64,000 nt of DNA from Ignavibacteria bacterium. GTDB lineage: Bacteria; Bacteroidota; Ignavibacteria; Ch128b. The translations under genes and the position numbers were made by a program. Position 1 is the first letter of the stretch. Each line of letters begins with the position of its first letter. The DNA lies in assembly GCA_013177855.1 (NCBI GenBank), contig JABLYA010000001.1:791231-855230 (forward strand), in the 5' to 3' direction. The notes beneath the pieces are model-generated. The model saw only the letters and a list, made by a program, of their open reading frames with translations, made no database searches and was not told the DNA's origin. This document shows positions 40,301 to 48,447 of this stretch, in pieces.

Positions 40301-40918
40301 GCTGACTTTGGACTTATATTTCATCAACTGATGGAAAAATTGAACAAAGCAGATTTAAAAGAAGCTGAAAATATACTTCAAGAAATTCTATTACCTTATC
40401 CCGAATCGATCAGGGGGAAATTTAAGTCCGAAGTTTTAGAAAAACTTAAGAAGCTTTTTGATGAAGATAATTTTGTTAATATTCTTAATCATCAAAATTC
40501 ATATAGGGAATTCGAAATAAAAGTAAAATTTAAGAATCACATTTTACTCGGAATAATTGACAGACTGAATTTGAATGATAATGAAATTACGATCATCGAT
40601 TACAAAACAGACAGTTTCGAAGAAGAAGACTACAATGCAAAAGTCAGAGAGTACTTAAACCAGATGGAATTTTATGCTTTAATATCTTCAATCTATTTCA
40701 ATACTGATAAGATCAATTTGATTTTATATTTCATTAATTATCCAGAGAAACCTTTTGAAAAGAAATTTACACAAGAAGAATTATTACAAATAAAAATGAA
40801 GTTTGAAGCGTTACTTGAAAAGTTAAATATTAACAAATTCGAACTTAATGAAAATAACTGCCCCAAATGTGAATACTCCATCAATTCAAAATGTATCTTA
40901 AAGAGAACCAGTTCTTAA
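37304..40918 (+). CDS. UvrD/RecB-type helicase fused to an iron-sulfur PD-(D/E)XK nuclease (AddA-like)
   Basis: A 1204-residue DNA repair helicase-nuclease. Superfamily 1 motifs: Walker A TANAGSGKT (21-29), FTEKAASEL, DEFQDTD (about 381), GDEKQSIYGFRNA, TMHQAKGLEFPIVILP, LRLLYVALTRA. The C-terminal nuclease has GIIDRL, then IIDYKTD near 1102. Four cysteines, one in QFCPAKYLL (about 970) and three in CPKCEYSINSKC near the end, are spaced as in the iron-sulfur nucleases AddB, Dna2 and Cas4. AddA itself normally lacks that cluster, and no addB lies in the window. It probably processes DNA double-strand ends; a partner may be encoded elsewhere. Confidence 0.87.
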   Translation: MHVLTQQQLKALNLNIYTIVTANAGSGKTFILTRRFIDTILNKDIKFKEIAAITFTEKAASELVYKISNELDKILETIDPRHHKKLKEFREHILSAKISTIHSFCFDLLREFPIEAEIDPSTEIIDDLRKIELIEKSVEDTLIEFLDRDDQGVRDLLRMFGKENSIEFLKRLIEKRYFTDQLIEKIYLSNGQFDFQDYLKKIKQEAETYFKSIYEGKIRDALKLLPLIKNEITANKKQEILDGIDEIISSLNSFLNDYDFSKLQRIIGLICSIILTQKFEIRKSVFKNFDESSAVFQFQKIISEISDFYDKVDFSVNLEETRFNHIKSLIDIYNTAKKKFSEYKILEGVLDFEDLLILADKLLENEKVKKEISNRFKFILVDEFQDTDSIQFNIIKKITNDFDDEHNVFVVGDEKQSIYGFRNAQLSVFQNFKKEISDRYTQSGEKGVVTLSTSFRSTPSIASFVNEIFSRLFIQQTNSQINYHQEVEYSELQVGRETFSDENILFLVSKLDKDDKDNLFQSENVANYILDLVNSGKEIFDRQTQKTRKIEFGDIALLFRTNREMKSYENVFIKKGIPFVVSGGRGYFQSEEIRDWLNYLNFLANPKNDDSLIAILRSPFFSLSDNLILGLALENNRLSYFERLKIAANNNDNNLIKEVYSLLNHHIQIASRYSLPELLQRILIDTDYYGKIDGHPKKFQIIANIEKLINYAHSFISSGLEDLRTFSDYFKEAFEKEQTAEAVISEIRGSVQLMTMHQAKGLEFPIVILPNFENNLKRQSDRFGEISINDYFGFCFKIFNKELNESKEKDKGKNIHTLSSFFGTKINDGIDYNEQLRLLYVALTRATEKLVISFRHNFESNESDKTFSFKNILLSNLPPMNFNENNNLTIPTKLKFLKIENDNPVEFEQAFDLKIEVLKDLPVQTIETIGQSKNEISQQKNLIIQIDPIQTGFNNEIFTATQLNVYQFCPAKYLLKFIIGYNPHKTYLSEKIEDDEISGADFGLIFHQLMEKLNKADLKEAENILQEILLPYPESIRGKFKSEVLEKLKKLFDEDNFVNILNHQNSYREFEIKVKFKNHILLGIIDRLNLNDNEITIIDYKTDSFEEEDYNAKVREYLNQMEFYALISSIYFNTDKINLILYFINYPEKPFEKKFTQEELLQIKMKFEALLEKLNINKFELNENNCPKCEYSINSKCILKRTSS

Positions 40919-41146
40919 ATGGCTTCAACTTTTGTTATTTAATTGCAATTTCTTTCTTCACTATTTATAAGCAAATGTTTCTAAGAATCAAAAAATTAAG
41001 TTGATAATCTTTCCTGTTTATGATGAAAGAGTGAATAAATGTATTTTGTCATTTAAGCATCATTAAATATTCGCATTTCTTATATCAATAAAATCTGAAC
41101 TTCAAAAAAATTAAATTGCAAGTCGATTAATTAAAATTGGTAGAGT

Positions 41147-42034
41147 ATGATAGGTGAACTTTCAGCATTATTAACAGCATTCTTATGGTCAATTACATCA
41201 TTATTATTTGCAAATGCAGTTTCACGAATTGGAAGCGTTCAACTTAATGTTTCAAGACAAATTATAGCTTTAATCTTTCTTTCAACAGTCATTTTTTTAT
41301 TTGGATTTGATTTATCACTTACCGCACGACAAATTTTATTTCTCGGTTTAAGCGGTTTTGTTGGATTGACCTTCGGCGATACATTTTTATTCCTTGCTTA
41401 TAGAGAAATTGGTGCAAGAATCAGTATGCTTATAATGTCGCTTTCCCCTGCAGTTGCAGCGGTACTGGCATTTTTTCTTCTTAAAGAGAAACTAAGTTTT
41501 TTAACAATTATAGGAATGACTGTAACTCTCTCAGGGATTTTGCTTGTAGTATATGACAAAAACGGAAAACAAGAAAATGGAATTAATTATTTAGGATTAT
41601 TTTTTGCATTTCTTGCATCAGTCGGTCAGGGTATTGGACTTGTCCTGGCGAAAAACGCTTTTTTAGAATCAAATAATTCATTGAATGGATTCGTCGCTAC
41701 CTTCATACGACTTTTTGCATCAATTTCAATCTTGTTGCCAGTTTCGCTTATAATGAAAAAGTTTAAAAATCCAATAATTGTATTTCAAAAAGATCCGAAA
41801 GCTTTTCTGTTAACTGTCGGCGGTTCAATCGCAGGACCATTTTTAGGAATTACTTTTAGTTTGATAGCTGTCTCGCACACAAAGGTAGGAATTGCATCAA
41901 CTATAATGGCTTTACCGCCTGTTATTATGCTTCCTTTGGTAAAATATTTTTATAATGAGAAATTAAACTTTCGTGCGGTGGTTGGTGCGTTTATAGCTGT
42001 CTTTGGTGTTGCGATATTGTTTTTAAGAAATTAA
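41147..42034 (+). CDS. EamA/DMT family transporter
   Basis: A 295-residue membrane protein with ten hydrophobic segments in two repeated EamA halves (about 3-135 and 148-293). The first half has the typical GLTFGDTFLFLAYREIGARISMLIMSLSPAVAAVLAFFLLKEKLS pattern of position 80-120 and the second ends with VIMLPLVKYFYNEKLNFRAVVGAFIAVFGVAILF. A metabolite exporter or permease; substrate not predictable. Preceded by a 228-base gap with no recognisable element. Confidence 0.88.
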   Translation: MIGELSALLTAFLWSITSLLFANAVSRIGSVQLNVSRQIIALIFLSTVIFLFGFDLSLTARQILFLGLSGFVGLTFGDTFLFLAYREIGARISMLIMSLSPAVAAVLAFFLLKEKLSFLTIIGMTVTLSGILLVVYDKNGKQENGINYLGLFFAFLASVGQGIGLVLAKNAFLESNNSLNGFVATFIRLFASISILLPVSLIMKKFKNPIIVFQKDPKAFLLTVGGSIAGPFLGITFSLIAVSHTKVGIASTIMALPPVIMLPLVKYFYNEKLNFRAVVGAFIAVFGVAILFLRN

Positions 42035-42080
42035 TTAAATGAATAAATTATATTTGATATAATTTTGAACTACAAACAAA

Positions 42081-43058
42081 ATGTCTAAGATTTACAAATT
42101 TCTTTTTACGATTAATACAATTATTATTTTTTCATTGCTGAATTTTAGCTGTGATGCACCACATATAAACCCACTTGATCCGCAAAATCCTTCAAAAAAA
42201 TCTTACAGCATAGAGGGTTATGTTTATTCCTATTCATTACCAAGAATTTCAATCCCAAATGCTCTTGTAATATGGCAAAATGAAAACAAAGCTACTCTGA
42301 CAAATTCCAATGGTTACTTTAAAATTGATGTAAGCAATCTCAAAGATGGCTGGTTAAAAGTAATAATTAATGGATACAAACAAGATTCAGTTTTTGTAGT
42401 CTGGAATTCAACTAAGTTTTATAAAGAATTTTTTCTCAATCAAATTCCTGTAATTGATAGTATTGAATTTTACTCTGTTTTATTAAACCAATATCCAAAT
42501 TTACAGTCAACTACCTTGAACATTAGAGTTAAGATTAGTGACCGTGACAATGATATAGACTCAGTATTAATCGAAAATCCACTGACTAAATCTAAATTTT
42601 CATTGATATATAATTCACAATCCAGATTTTATGAACGAACCTTTGACGAGCTCGATTTTAATGTGGACGATTTCTCTGAAATTATTGGGTTAAAATTCAA
42701 TATCTATGTAAAAGATTTTTCGGAGGATATCTTTAAAGTCGGAGAAGAAAAACTTAATCGAATTATAAAAAATGAAATTATTCTTGAAACACCTTTGAAT
42801 AATGATACTGTCTCATCGAAACCTTATTTACAATGGAGGAGATTTAATCCAGGATTTAAATTTTCTTATTCAGTTGAGATATTGAATGACGAATTTCCTC
42901 CACGAACAATTTGGTCAAAAGATAATATTTCAATGGAAGAAACAGGAGTTCAGGTTGATGCGAATTTACCAGCTGGAAACTACTTTTGGGTTGTCTGGTG
43001 TGTTGATCAATTTTTAAATAGAGCTCGTTCTAAACCTGGTTCATTTGTTGTAAAATAA
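42081..43058 (+). CDS. Lipoprotein with a carboxypeptidase-regulatory-like domain
   Basis: A 325-residue protein with a lipoprotein signal ending LNFSC (Cys24). Residues about 40-115 form a CarboxypepD_reg-like beta sandwich (SYSIEGYVYSYS ... PNALVIWQNENKATLTNSNGYFKIDVSNLKDG). The remaining 200 residues are beta-rich and contain RVKISDRDNDIDSVLIENP and a C-terminal segment with WVVWCVDQF, resembling Ig-like surface modules. It is likely a cell-surface structural or binding protein. It lies 13 bases before the sigma-54 activator gene. Confidence 0.7.
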   Translation: MSKIYKFLFTINTIIIFSLLNFSCDAPHINPLDPQNPSKKSYSIEGYVYSYSLPRISIPNALVIWQNENKATLTNSNGYFKIDVSNLKDGWLKVIINGYKQDSVFVVWNSTKFYKEFFLNQIPVIDSIEFYSVLLNQYPNLQSTTLNIRVKISDRDNDIDSVLIENPLTKSKFSLIYNSQSRFYERTFDELDFNVDDFSEIIGLKFNIYVKDFSEDIFKVGEEKLNRIIKNEIILETPLNNDTVSSKPYLQWRRFNPGFKFSYSVEILNDEFPPRTIWSKDNISMEETGVQVDANLPAGNYFWVVWCVDQFLNRARSKPGSFVVK

Positions 43059-43071
43059 ATTTAAAATTAAG

Positions 43072-44574
43072 ATGGCATTAGTTGAAGAAATTAAAAAGAT
43101 AAAATCTATAACTCGAGAGCAATTCGAATTGCTTTATAATATTAGTCGAAAACTTAATTCTCTCGAGTACGAAGAAGGTCTGATAGATGAAACATTGGAT
43201 CTTGTCATAAATGTTGTAAATGCCGAAAGAGGTTTGTTTGCAAAATACGATACAGCGAAAAATGATTTTGAAATTATTGCTGCAAGAAATGTGAAGAAAG
43301 AATCAATTCAAGATTTATCATCATTTTCGTCTGGAATACTTCAAAAAGTTGTTCAAAACAAAAAACCATTTCTTTACCACGATGTTCAAAGTGACCCTTC
43401 TCTCTCACAATTTGATAGTGTTCAAATTCATAGAATAAAATCAGTACTTGGTGTTCCAATTATTAAGGACGGTAATGTTTGGGGAGTTATTCTTGTCGAT
43501 AGTCAAATAAATCGTAAAGAGTTTACGGAAGAGAATCTTATCTTTTTAGATTTCTTTTCTAATCTTGTCTCTCTCGCACTTGATAAAATTTTGAATCTGC
43601 AAAAACTTGAAAAAGAAAATCTTTATCTTAAAAATCAGCTGCAATCAACACAAAAAATTCCTGAGATTGTTGGTGATAGCCCCGCAATTAAAAAACTATT
43701 TCAATTAATTCACAAAGTTGCTTCAACTGACGCAACAGTTTTAATTTTAGGTGAAAGTGGAACTGGAAAAGAGCTTGTCGCAAGATCAATTCACAATTTA
43801 AGTCAGAGAAAAGATAAACCTTACATTGCTCAATTTTGCGGTTCGATTCCTGACACTTTGCTTGAAAGCGAATTATTTGGTTACAAGAAAGGAGCTTTTA
43901 CAGGCGCTACTTCAGATAAAAAAGGTTTGTTTGAAGTTGCAGATGGCGGAACATTTTTCCTCGACGAAATTGCTGATATCTCTCCAGCACTTCAGGCAAA
44001 GTTATTGAGAGTTTTGCAGAACAAAGAAATAACTCGATTGGGCGATACCAAACCAATTAAAGTTGATGTCAGAATAATTGCAGCAACAAATAAAGACTTG
44101 AAGCAGCTTGTCAATGAGAACAAATTCCGGGAAGATTTATTTTATCGATTGAATGTTTTTCCAATTGAAATTCCACCGCTTCGAGAAAGAAGAAGTGATA
44201 TTCCTCTTCTGGCACATCATTTCATTAAAAAATACTCAAATCGGGAAATTACAATTACACCACAAGCTATGAAAAAGTTAGAAAATTTTTATTGGCCCGG
44301 TAATGTTCGTCAACTTGAAAATGTAATTCAACGAGCCCTTATTTTATGCGATTCAAATCAGCTGACACCTGAACACATTATCATAGAAGACGAAGAAAAT
44401 CTGCTGGACTTTAAAGGAACACTTGAAGATTTCGAAAAACTTTTACTATTGAAACGATTAAAAGAATATGACGGGAATCGAACTCAAACTGCTAAATCGC
44501 TTGGAGTCTCGGTAAGATGGGTTCAGATGAAATTAAAAGAAATCAATTCAAATGAATTTAGAGAAGATGAGTGA
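43072..44574 (+). CDS. Sigma-54-dependent transcriptional activator with GAF sensor domain
   Basis: A 500-residue bacterial enhancer-binding protein. An N-terminal GAF domain (about 25-175) senses a small ligand or redox state; the AAA+ domain has Walker A GESGTGKE (about 227), the intact sigma-54 contact loop GAFTGA (about 275-280), Walker B GGTFFLDEIAD and RLNVFPIEIPPLRERRSDIP; a Fis-type helix-turn-helix lies at about 455-492. It resembles the NorR / FhlA group. It has no REC domain, so phosphorylation by a histidine kinase is not expected. It overlaps a Ser/Thr kinase gene by 23 bases, which may point to Ser/Thr phosphorylation or shared signalling. Confidence 0.93.
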   Translation: MALVEEIKKIKSITREQFELLYNISRKLNSLEYEEGLIDETLDLVINVVNAERGLFAKYDTAKNDFEIIAARNVKKESIQDLSSFSSGILQKVVQNKKPFLYHDVQSDPSLSQFDSVQIHRIKSVLGVPIIKDGNVWGVILVDSQINRKEFTEENLIFLDFFSNLVSLALDKILNLQKLEKENLYLKNQLQSTQKIPEIVGDSPAIKKLFQLIHKVASTDATVLILGESGTGKELVARSIHNLSQRKDKPYIAQFCGSIPDTLLESELFGYKKGAFTGATSDKKGLFEVADGGTFFLDEIADISPALQAKLLRVLQNKEITRLGDTKPIKVDVRIIAATNKDLKQLVNENKFREDLFYRLNVFPIEIPPLRERRSDIPLLAHHFIKKYSNREITITPQAMKKLENFYWPGNVRQLENVIQRALILCDSNQLTPEHIIIEDEENLLDFKGTLEDFEKLLLLKRLKEYDGNRTQTAKSLGVSVRWVQMKLKEINSNEFREDE

Positions 44575-46135
44575 ATTAAAAACCCTTTTCGAAAAATTTG
44601 AAATTGTCGAGACTTTGAAAAAGGATTCACAAACTGGTGTCTATCTTGCAAATCATATCTATTTGAATAAGAAAATTATTTTAAAATCTCTCGATACATC
44701 AAATTTAACAGACCAAACAATCTTACATCGTTTTAAGAGAGAAGCAAAAATACTCGCACAACTTGATCACCCAAACATTATTAAAGTTCTCGATTTCGGC
44801 ACATATCAAAACTACTTTTATATTTCATTTGAATATTTTCAGGGAGAATCACTTAGAATTTTTTTGAAAAAGAAAAAACTTGATTTAAATGAATTTGAAA
44901 TCATTGTTGCTCAAATACTCTCAGGGCTTGATTATGCACATTCACAAAAAATTATTCACAGAGACTTGAAACCCGACAACATTCTAATTGATTCGAATCT
45001 TAAAGTTAAAATAGCGGACTTTGGACTTGCATTAAGTGAAGATGAGGTTCAGGTAACGAGGAAAGAATCTATCGTCGGAACACCAGGTTATATGTCACCA
45101 GAACAAATTCGAGGTGAGGAATTAACAGCTTCAAGTGATATTTTTTCTTTGGGAATTATTCTCTTTGAAATGCTGACCGGATCAAATCCTTTCATTGGTA
45201 AAGACATCACAACAACAATCAATAACATTCTTTTCTTAGACAGAGAAGTTCTCGAACAAAAACTCATTAATGTTCCAGAAAAGTGGTCAAAAATTATTCT
45301 TCGATGCCTTGAAAAATCAATTGATAAGAGATATAAATCAATCTCTGAAATTTCAAATGACGCAGACTTGGCTTTTGAAAAAAGTTTAACTTCAAAAGAC
45401 AAAACTAAATTTGAATTAAAATTTTCAACACCAATCGTTTTATCATTCAGTATTATCTTAATCTTAGCAGTGAGTGTAATTTTCTTTATTGAGAAATCAG
45501 CAAAAGAAAAATCAAAAGAACCTTCATTAGCAGAAAATCCTATATTTAATGTAGTTCCTAATACTCCATCTGATCAAAAAATTTCAGAACAATTATTGAA
45601 AAATCAAAAACAAATCGAAGACACCAAAAACGAAAAACTCATCTCAACACAAAAGTTGAACGAGTCAAATCAAACTGAACTTAATACGGTAAATTCAGAT
45701 GGTGAATTATTCATAACCTGTTCACCCTGGGCTGATATTTACATCAATGATGAAAAGATAGAAACTACTCCATTACAAAAACCCATAAAACTTAAAACAG
45801 GCAAATATCAATTGAAACTTATTCATCCAAATTTTCCACCAATAGATCAAACAATTGAAATACAACCTGATAAACTGCTGAAATTGGATTTTAACTTTTA
45901 TGAAAATTTTGGATACATTGAATTTCAGATTATTCCCTGGGGTGAAGTGAAAATTAACAATAAAAATTATGGTACATCCCCTTTTCAAAAACCTGTGATT
46001 CTAAATCCGGGGAAACAAATATTAACTTTTCATAATCCAAAATTTGGATATTTTATTGATACAATTTTTTTACAAAAAGGTGAAACTCTAATTTATCGGT
46101 TAAACTTTAATAATGTCAAAACACTGGCACAATAA
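44552..46135 (+). CDS. Membrane Ser/Thr protein kinase with PEGA domains
   Basis: A 527-residue PknB-like kinase. The catalytic domain (about 12-275) has lysine in KKIILKSL, the catalytic loop IIHRDLKPDN (135-144), DFG in IADFGLAL and an activation segment ending GTPGYMSPEQ. The glycine-rich loop is poorly conserved. A membrane segment at about 292-314 is followed by a charged linker and two PEGA domains (about 385-450 and 455-522), expected outside the cytoplasm and likely to bind surface glycans or proteins. The start could be ATG 44552 or 44567. Both overlap the preceding activator gene. Confidence 0.92.
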   Translation: MNLEKMSELKTLFEKFEIVETLKKDSQTGVYLANHIYLNKKIILKSLDTSNLTDQTILHRFKREAKILAQLDHPNIIKVLDFGTYQNYFYISFEYFQGESLRIFLKKKKLDLNEFEIIVAQILSGLDYAHSQKIIHRDLKPDNILIDSNLKVKIADFGLALSEDEVQVTRKESIVGTPGYMSPEQIRGEELTASSDIFSLGIILFEMLTGSNPFIGKDITTTINNILFLDREVLEQKLINVPEKWSKIILRCLEKSIDKRYKSISEISNDADLAFEKSLTSKDKTKFELKFSTPIVLSFSIILILAVSVIFFIEKSAKEKSKEPSLAENPIFNVVPNTPSDQKISEQLLKNQKQIEDTKNEKLISTQKLNESNQTELNTVNSDGELFITCSPWADIYINDEKIETTPLQKPIKLKTGKYQLKLIHPNFPPIDQTIEIQPDKLLKLDFNFYENFGYIEFQIIPWGEVKINNKNYGTSPFQKPVILNPGKQILTFHNPKFGYFIDTIFLQKGETLIYRLNFNNVKTLAQ

Positions 46136-46149
46136 TTGACTTATTTAGA

Positions 46150-47427
46150 ATGATGAGAAAGTTAATTTATACATACTTGATTGTCTTACTGATTGCTGTT
46201 GAAAGTTTCAGTCAGAATCTTCAATGGCAGGAAATTGGCAGGATGCCTGTTCCAGTTAAAGGCCACCGTGCTGTTGTGATGGATTCTGTAATTTTAATAA
46301 TTGGTGGTTTTTCTGATTCTTTGAATATGCCCATTGATTTAATTCAAGAATTCAATCCACAGCAAAACTCGTGGCGGATAATCGGAAATACAAAATTTAA
46401 GAGAACAAATTTCTTTGCGGGCAAATTACATGACAGCTTAATTATTTTTGGCGGAGTCTACCGAGCACCAACTAATTTAGATTACTTTTCACTTGAGATC
46501 TGGAAAAAAAATTTTCTACCATACATTTATAGATATAATCCAATTTTTAACAGAAGATTCTCCTCCGGCTTTTTAACAGAAAATAGACTGTTTGTTTTAG
46601 GCGGGAAAAAAATTCCTGTTCATATGGATACTACTAAACTTAATTATTTAATTGAATACGATGTGATAAAAGATTCAATTGTTTTTGTAATGGAAAAACT
46701 CCCGGGCACCACCGAAATTCCATTCCATCAAGCAATATGTAAAATGAATTCGGATGCTTTTATTTTCGGAGGTGTTTCAACTGGACTTCTCAACCGAATT
46801 TATAGATTTGATATAATTAATAAATCTTTGAACAGGTTGCCAATCAATTTACTCCAGTCAAGAGCTGGCTCTGAGGCAGTTCAAATAAACGATTCCAAAA
46901 TTTTAATCATTGGCGGTTACAATGAATATTTCAAAGCATTGAAAACAACCGAAATTTTTACTCAATTCGGCAATTACTTTTCAATTGAATATGGACCGAG
47001 TTTAAAATATGCAAGGAAAGAATTTGCAGCAGTTCGTTATAAAAATTCTATCTATGTTTTCGGTGGTGAAAATCAATTCGATGAAACTGTACCTTATGTT
47101 GAAAAACTTGACCTACTAACGGATGTTGAAGATTCACCAAATGTGATAAATGATTTTTCACTTGACCAAAACTATCCAAATCCATTTAATCCCAGCACCA
47201 CAATTTGCTTCAGAATTCCGCAAAAATCAAAGGTTTTTCTTGAAATTTTTGATATTTTTGGAAACCGCATCAAAACTCTAATTAATAGTGAACTGGAAAG
47301 TGGTGAATATAAAATTGTTTGGGATGGTACTGATGAATATAATAATCGGGTTGCATCAGGTGTGTATTTTTACAGGTTGAGTAGCGCTAAAATCTCTCTC
47401 ACGAAGAAAATGGTATTGTTAAAGTAA
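46150..47427 (+). CDS. Kelch-repeat secreted protein with type IX secretion sorting domain
   Basis: A 425-residue protein with a signal peptide (about 1-22, ending SFSQ), five or six kelch-like repeats (VILIIGGFSDS, LIIFGGVYR, LFVLGGKK, AFIFGGVS, ILIIGGYNE, IYVFGGENQ) forming a beta-propeller to about residue 325, and a C-terminal type A sorting domain starting DQNYPNPFNPST with the strand pattern ending GVYFYRL and KKMVLLK. It should be exported by Sec, then by the type IX system, and anchored or released at the cell surface. Lies 14 bases after the Ser/Thr kinase gene. Confidence 0.88.
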   Translation: MMRKLIYTYLIVLLIAVESFSQNLQWQEIGRMPVPVKGHRAVVMDSVILIIGGFSDSLNMPIDLIQEFNPQQNSWRIIGNTKFKRTNFFAGKLHDSLIIFGGVYRAPTNLDYFSLEIWKKNFLPYIYRYNPIFNRRFSSGFLTENRLFVLGGKKIPVHMDTTKLNYLIEYDVIKDSIVFVMEKLPGTTEIPFHQAICKMNSDAFIFGGVSTGLLNRIYRFDIINKSLNRLPINLLQSRAGSEAVQINDSKILIIGGYNEYFKALKTTEIFTQFGNYFSIEYGPSLKYARKEFAAVRYKNSIYVFGGENQFDETVPYVEKLDLLTDVEDSPNVINDFSLDQNYPNPFNPSTTICFRIPQKSKVFLEIFDIFGNRIKTLINSELESGEYKIVWDGTDEYNNRVASGVYFYRLSSAKISLTKKMVLLK

Positions 47428-48270
47428 ATGTTTAAGAAATTTTCTGTTATCATTTTTCTAGTCTTTGAATTTTCAACCTTAGCTTTTTCACAAACCTCTT
47501 CAAGTTTTGAAACAGTTTTAAAACAGAAATTTGAAAATTTTGATTACAACTCTGTCATAAATCTTGCTGATTCAATTCTAAAGAATGAAAAAAAATTAAG
47601 TCACGAAGATTCTTTAGTTATTCTCTACTACAAGGCAATATCAAGTTTTACTATTTGGGATATAAAAACAAGCGAACAATCCTTTAGAATGATTCTGACA
47701 CTGGACAAAAATTTTACTCTGGATTCTATCAATGTTTCGCCAAAAATTATTTCCTATTTCAACGACTTAAAATCAAAATTTGTTAATGAGAACAGAACCG
47801 AAAAACAAAATAATTCACTCAACATTGATTCTCTATTATCTTTAGAGAGAAGAAAATATTCTTCTGAATTTGCTTCTTACAGACAGGCTCTCTGGAGAAA
47901 TTTAATTTTACCTGGTTGGGGCGATATCTATCTAAATAATAATTTTAAAGGCTATCTATTCTCAGGAACTTTCACATTATCTTTTATATCAAGTGTGTAT
48001 TACATTTTTGATACGAAGAAAAAAGAAAATGATTATTTGAATGAAATTAATCCAGATTTGATTTTAGAAAAATACTCGAAGTATAATTCTTCTTACAAAT
48101 TAAAAAATATCTTTATTGCTTTGACATTGTTCGTATATATTTATTCGCAGGTAGATTTTCTTATTTCAAAAAATTATTACATTCAATCTAATCATTATCC
48201 AACTTTATCAAGTTCAGAAGATTCTTATTCCACCATCAAAGTCTCTTTTTCGCTTCCTATAAAGTTCTAA
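47428..48270 (+). CDS. DUF5683-like membrane protein with N-terminal helical region
   Basis: A 280-residue protein starting directly after the previous stop codon (TAAATG). A signal peptide ends near FSQ (about 22); residues 25-125 form TPR-like helices; the segment ALWRNLILPGWGDIYLNNNFKGYLF near 150-175 matches the LPGxGQIYNxxxxKG motif of DUF5683 and related small membrane proteins; two or three membrane segments follow (about 170-190 and 222-242). Function unknown; co-transcription with the kelch type IX cargo suggests an envelope role. Confidence 0.62.
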   Translation: MFKKFSVIIFLVFEFSTLAFSQTSSSFETVLKQKFENFDYNSVINLADSILKNEKKLSHEDSLVILYYKAISSFTIWDIKTSEQSFRMILTLDKNFTLDSINVSPKIISYFNDLKSKFVNENRTEKQNNSLNIDSLLSLERRKYSSEFASYRQALWRNLILPGWGDIYLNNNFKGYLFSGTFTLSFISSVYYIFDTKKKENDYLNEINPDLILEKYSKYNSSYKLKNIFIALTLFVYIYSQVDFLISKNYYIQSNHYPTLSSSEDSYSTIKVSFSLPIKF

Positions 48271-48306
48271 ACTTAAATTTAACCCTACGAAAAACTATCC
48301 CTGACT

Positions 48307-48321
48307 GCGAAAAATTTTCGC
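48307..48321. promoter_or_regulatory. Perfect palindrome, candidate upstream activator site for the sigma-54 promoter at 48403
   Basis: GCGAAAAATTTTCGC is a perfect 15-base dyad centred at 48314, about 115 bases before the predicted transcription start near 48429, the usual place for enhancer-binding proteins. Further copies of the half-site lie at 48288-48293 (CGAAAA) and 48247-48256 (TTTTCGCTTC, repeated at 48315-48324). It has no trailing U run, so it is not a terminator. Confidence 0.4.
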
Positions 48322-48402
48322 TTCAAAAACAGATATCAAAATTAAAGATGGAAATACATAAAAAATTGTTTAATTTTTACAAGGAAAAAAGGAGTTTTAC
48401 TC

Positions 48403-48418
48403 TGGCATAAAAAGTGCC
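48403..48418 (+). promoter_or_regulatory. Sigma-54 (RpoN) promoter, -24/-12 type
   Basis: TGGCATAAAAAGTGCC fits the -24/-12 consensus: TGGCA at 48403-48407 and TGC at 48415-48417, with GG and GC exactly 12 bases apart as required. It predicts a start of transcription near 48429, leaving a 20-base leader with a GAGGT ribosome binding site before the ATG at 48448. Two sigma-54 activators are encoded nearby (43072 and 52865). Confidence 0.75.
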
Positions 48419-48447
48419 TTTTAATTGAAAAAATAAAGAGGTGTTGT

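Noticed and set aside
46125-46140. TGGCACAATAATTGAC before the kelch gene as a second sigma-54 promoter
   Set aside because: The -24 half is good but the -12 half reads TTGA instead of TTGC, and the predicted start would fall on the start codon itself; it lies in the end of the kinase coding sequence.
48307-48321. Palindrome as a terminator for the gene ending at 48270
   Set aside because: No loop of usable size and no trailing U run; a protein-binding site is more likely.
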